A stretch of 6,373 nucleotides of DNA from DASSFZ01 sp036514635 (GTDB lineage Bacteria > Chloroflexota > Anaerolineae > Fen-1058): assembly GCA_036514635.1 (NCBI GenBank), contig DATBWU010000395.1, forward strand, positions 1 to 6,373. The letters are read 5' to 3'. The notes under the pieces were generated by a model. That model did not search any database. It was not told the origin of the DNA and saw only the letters and a program-made list of their open reading frames with translations. Shown piece by piece: positions 4,893 to 6,373 of this stretch. Positions within the stretch are counted from its first letter, which is position 1. Every line of letters begins with the position of its first letter. The position numbers were made by a program, and so were the translations under genes.

Positions 4893-4900
4893 AGCCGCCA

Positions 4901-6373
4901 ATGCCCGAACAGTTGAACACAGTCGATCTGTTCAAGCGCATCTTCATTCGCGGGCCGGCCGGAACCGGCAAGACGACCCTGGCCGTCGCTCGCCTGCGTG
5001 CGTTGTTGAGCGCGGATGTGCCCGGCGATTCGATCCTGGTGATGGCTCCACAGCGCTCACTGCTGAAGCCGTATCAAGACGAGTTGCGCAAGCCCGACTT
5101 GCCGCCGGGCGGGCAGGTCGAGACGCTGACGATCGGCGGCCTGGCGCGCCGGTCGATCGACCTGGCCTGGCCGTCGATCGCCGAGGCGGCGGGCTTCGCC
5201 CAACCCGATCAGCCCCCCATTTTCCTCACGCTCGAAACCGCGCAGTATCATATCGCGCGCGTCGTCGAGCCGCTGATCATCGAGAAGTTGTACTTTGACG
5301 ACGTGCACGTGCCGCGCAATCGGCTGTACTCGCAATTGCTCGACAATCTCAACAAAGCCGCGCTCGTCGGCTTCCCGCTCATCGATATTGGCCGCCGCCT
5401 GATGGCTGCATGGACGGGCAAAGAGGCACGCGCGCGCATCTTCGTGCAGGTTCAAGACTGCGTCGATCGCTTCCGCGCGTATTGCCTGGAAAACAACCTG
5501 CTGGATTTCTCGCTCCAGATCGAAGTATTCGTCAAACACCTGCTGAGGTCCGACTGGTTCAAACATGATCTCTTCAGCCGGCGGCGGCATTTGATCGTCG
5601 ATAACGTCGAAGAGGACACGCCGGTCACGCACGACCTGCTGCGCGACTGGCTGCCCCAGACGGAATCGGCGCTGATCGGCTACGACGCCGACGCCGGTTA
5701 TCGATCGTTCCTCGGCGCAGACCCGGCCTCGGCCTGGGACTTGCACGATCTGTGCGACCAGACGATCAAGCTGGTCGAGTCCTACGTGGTCTCCATTCAC
5801 GTCCGTGCGTTGGAATACGCGCTGGAACATGCGTTGTCGGTTCCGGGCACGCCGCGCCGCCGCACGCAGGGCGATCCGCGCCTGGCGCTGGAATACGGCG
5901 GCGGGCGTTTCCACCCGCAGATGCTCGATTGGGTGGCGCAGCGCGTCGAGCGCGCAGTCAAGGTGGAGAACATCCCGCCTAATGAGATGGTCGTCCTTGC
6001 GCCGTTCCTGTCCGATGCATTGCGCTTCGCGCTGACCGATCGGCTGGATCGACGCGGCATCCCGACTCGCTCGCTGCGGCCGTCGCGCGCGCTGATCGAG
6101 GAGCCTGCCGCGCACGGGCTGCTGACGCTGTCGGCATTGGCGCACCGTGACTGGCGTGCCATCCCGCCGCGCCCTGATGTAGCGCACGCGCTGGCGTTGT
6201 CGATCGACGGCCTCGATCCGGCGCGTGCGCACCTGCTGGCCGAGCGTGTGTATCACATCGCCGACGGGCTGCCAGCGCTGCGCTCGTTCGATCGGCTCAA
6301 GCCCGATTTGCAGAATCGCATCGGCTACGAGATCGGCGCGCGCTACGGGCGGCTGCGCGAGTGGCTGGCCGAG
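4901..6373 (+). CDS. UvrD/Rep-like (or AddB-like) helicase-superfamily protein, 3' end beyond the window
   Basis: 491 residues are open to the window edge with no stop. A P-loop protein of the SF1 (UvrD/Rep, AddAB-related) class, presumably acting in DNA repair or recombination. Visible: Walker A RGPAGTGKTT (17-26); ILVMAPQRSLL (45-55, motif Ia-like); ETLTIGGLARRS (74-85, where UvrD has a TIH-type motif Ib); NLLDFSLQIEVF (199-210, the family's 'DF' segment); LIVDNVEEDTP (231-241) at the motif II position; LIGYDADAGYRSFLGA (258-273) at the motif III position; and MVVLAPF and PSRALIEEPAAHGLLTL later, as in the second helicase domain. The usual motif II Asp-Glu pair reads Asp-Asn (D234-N235), and the motif III Gln appears lost, so ATPase activity may be altered. 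Motifs V and VI lie outside. ATG 4901 fits the leaderless promoter. Family confident, subfamily not. Confidence 0.8.
   Translation, partial: MPEQLNTVDLFKRIFIRGPAGTGKTTLAVARLRALLSADVPGDSILVMAPQRSLLKPYQDELRKPDLPPGGQVETLTIGGLARRSIDLAWPSIAEAAGFAQPDQPPIFLTLETAQYHIARVVEPLIIEKLYFDDVHVPRNRLYSQLLDNLNKAALVGFPLIDIGRRLMAAWTGKEARARIFVQVQDCVDRFRAYCLENNLLDFSLQIEVFVKHLLRSDWFKHDLFSRRRHLIVDNVEEDTPVTHDLLRDWLPQTESALIGYDADAGYRSFLGADPASAWDLHDLCDQTIKLVESYVVSIHVRALEYALEHALSVPGTPRRRTQGDPRLALEYGGGRFHPQMLDWVAQRVERAVKVENIPPNEMVVLAPFLSDALRFALTDRLDRRGIPTRSLRPSRALIEEPAAHGLLTLSALAHRDWRAIPPRPDVAHALALSIDGLDPARAHLLAERVYHIADGLPALRSFDRLKPDLQNRIGYEIGARYGRLREWLAE

Noticed and set aside
5057..6256. 399-residue minus-strand frame opposite the helicase-like gene
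   Set aside because: The plus frame carries Walker A and family motifs; the minus frame is Arg/Gln-rich shadow sequence, common in G+C-rich DNA.

Overview
The window is G+C-rich bacterial DNA (about 60% by eye). It carries four complete genes, the 5' part of a fifth, and intergenic DNA crowded with small inverted repeats. The gene content (selenocysteine-type SelD, archease plus RtcB, an LLM-class and probably F420-dependent oxidoreductase), the repeat style and the short-leader TATAAT promoters would fit a Chloroflexota-like organism. That placement is an impression, not a proof.

Layout. Bases 1-218 hold no gene, only three hairpin repeats. A three-gene plus-strand block follows: selD (219-1262), archease (1349-1762) and rtcB (1814-3268). 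selD is itself a selenoprotein gene: its catalytic position is an in-frame TGA (264-266), followed at once by a SECIS-like hairpin (267-295). A conventional reading would start the gene at GTG 300 and lose the catalytic loop. Each gap in the block carries a perfect hairpin: 9 bp before archease, and 11 bp before rtcB, where it abuts the ribosome binding site. Bases 3269-3411 are a convergent gap with an interleaved repeat. An LLM-class oxidoreductase follows on the minus strand (3412-4341).

Bases 4342-4900 form a 559-base divergent region with almost no unexplained sequence. In order it holds two hairpins, an imperfect inverted repeat with a C-poor, G-rich tail, a 124-bp MITE-like element with 13-bp terminal inverted repeats and a 7-bp target duplication, a 100-bp MITE-like element with 10-bp inverted repeats and its own 7-bp duplication, a further palindrome, and a promoter whose -10 box lies only 8 bases before the next ATG. 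From 4901 a UvrD/Rep-like (or AddB-like) helicase-superfamily protein runs off the right edge. Its Walker A is intact, but its motifs II and III are altered.

How the genes work together. Archease is the known activator of the RNA ligase RtcB, so the middle of the window is an RNA repair or tRNA-splicing-type ligation module. SelD makes selenophosphate, the selenium donor for selenocysteine and for selenouridine in tRNA. Because this SelD needs selenocysteine itself, the organism must have SelA, SelB and tRNA-Sec elsewhere. Whether SelD and the ligation pair are functionally linked, or merely adjacent, cannot be told from the sequence.
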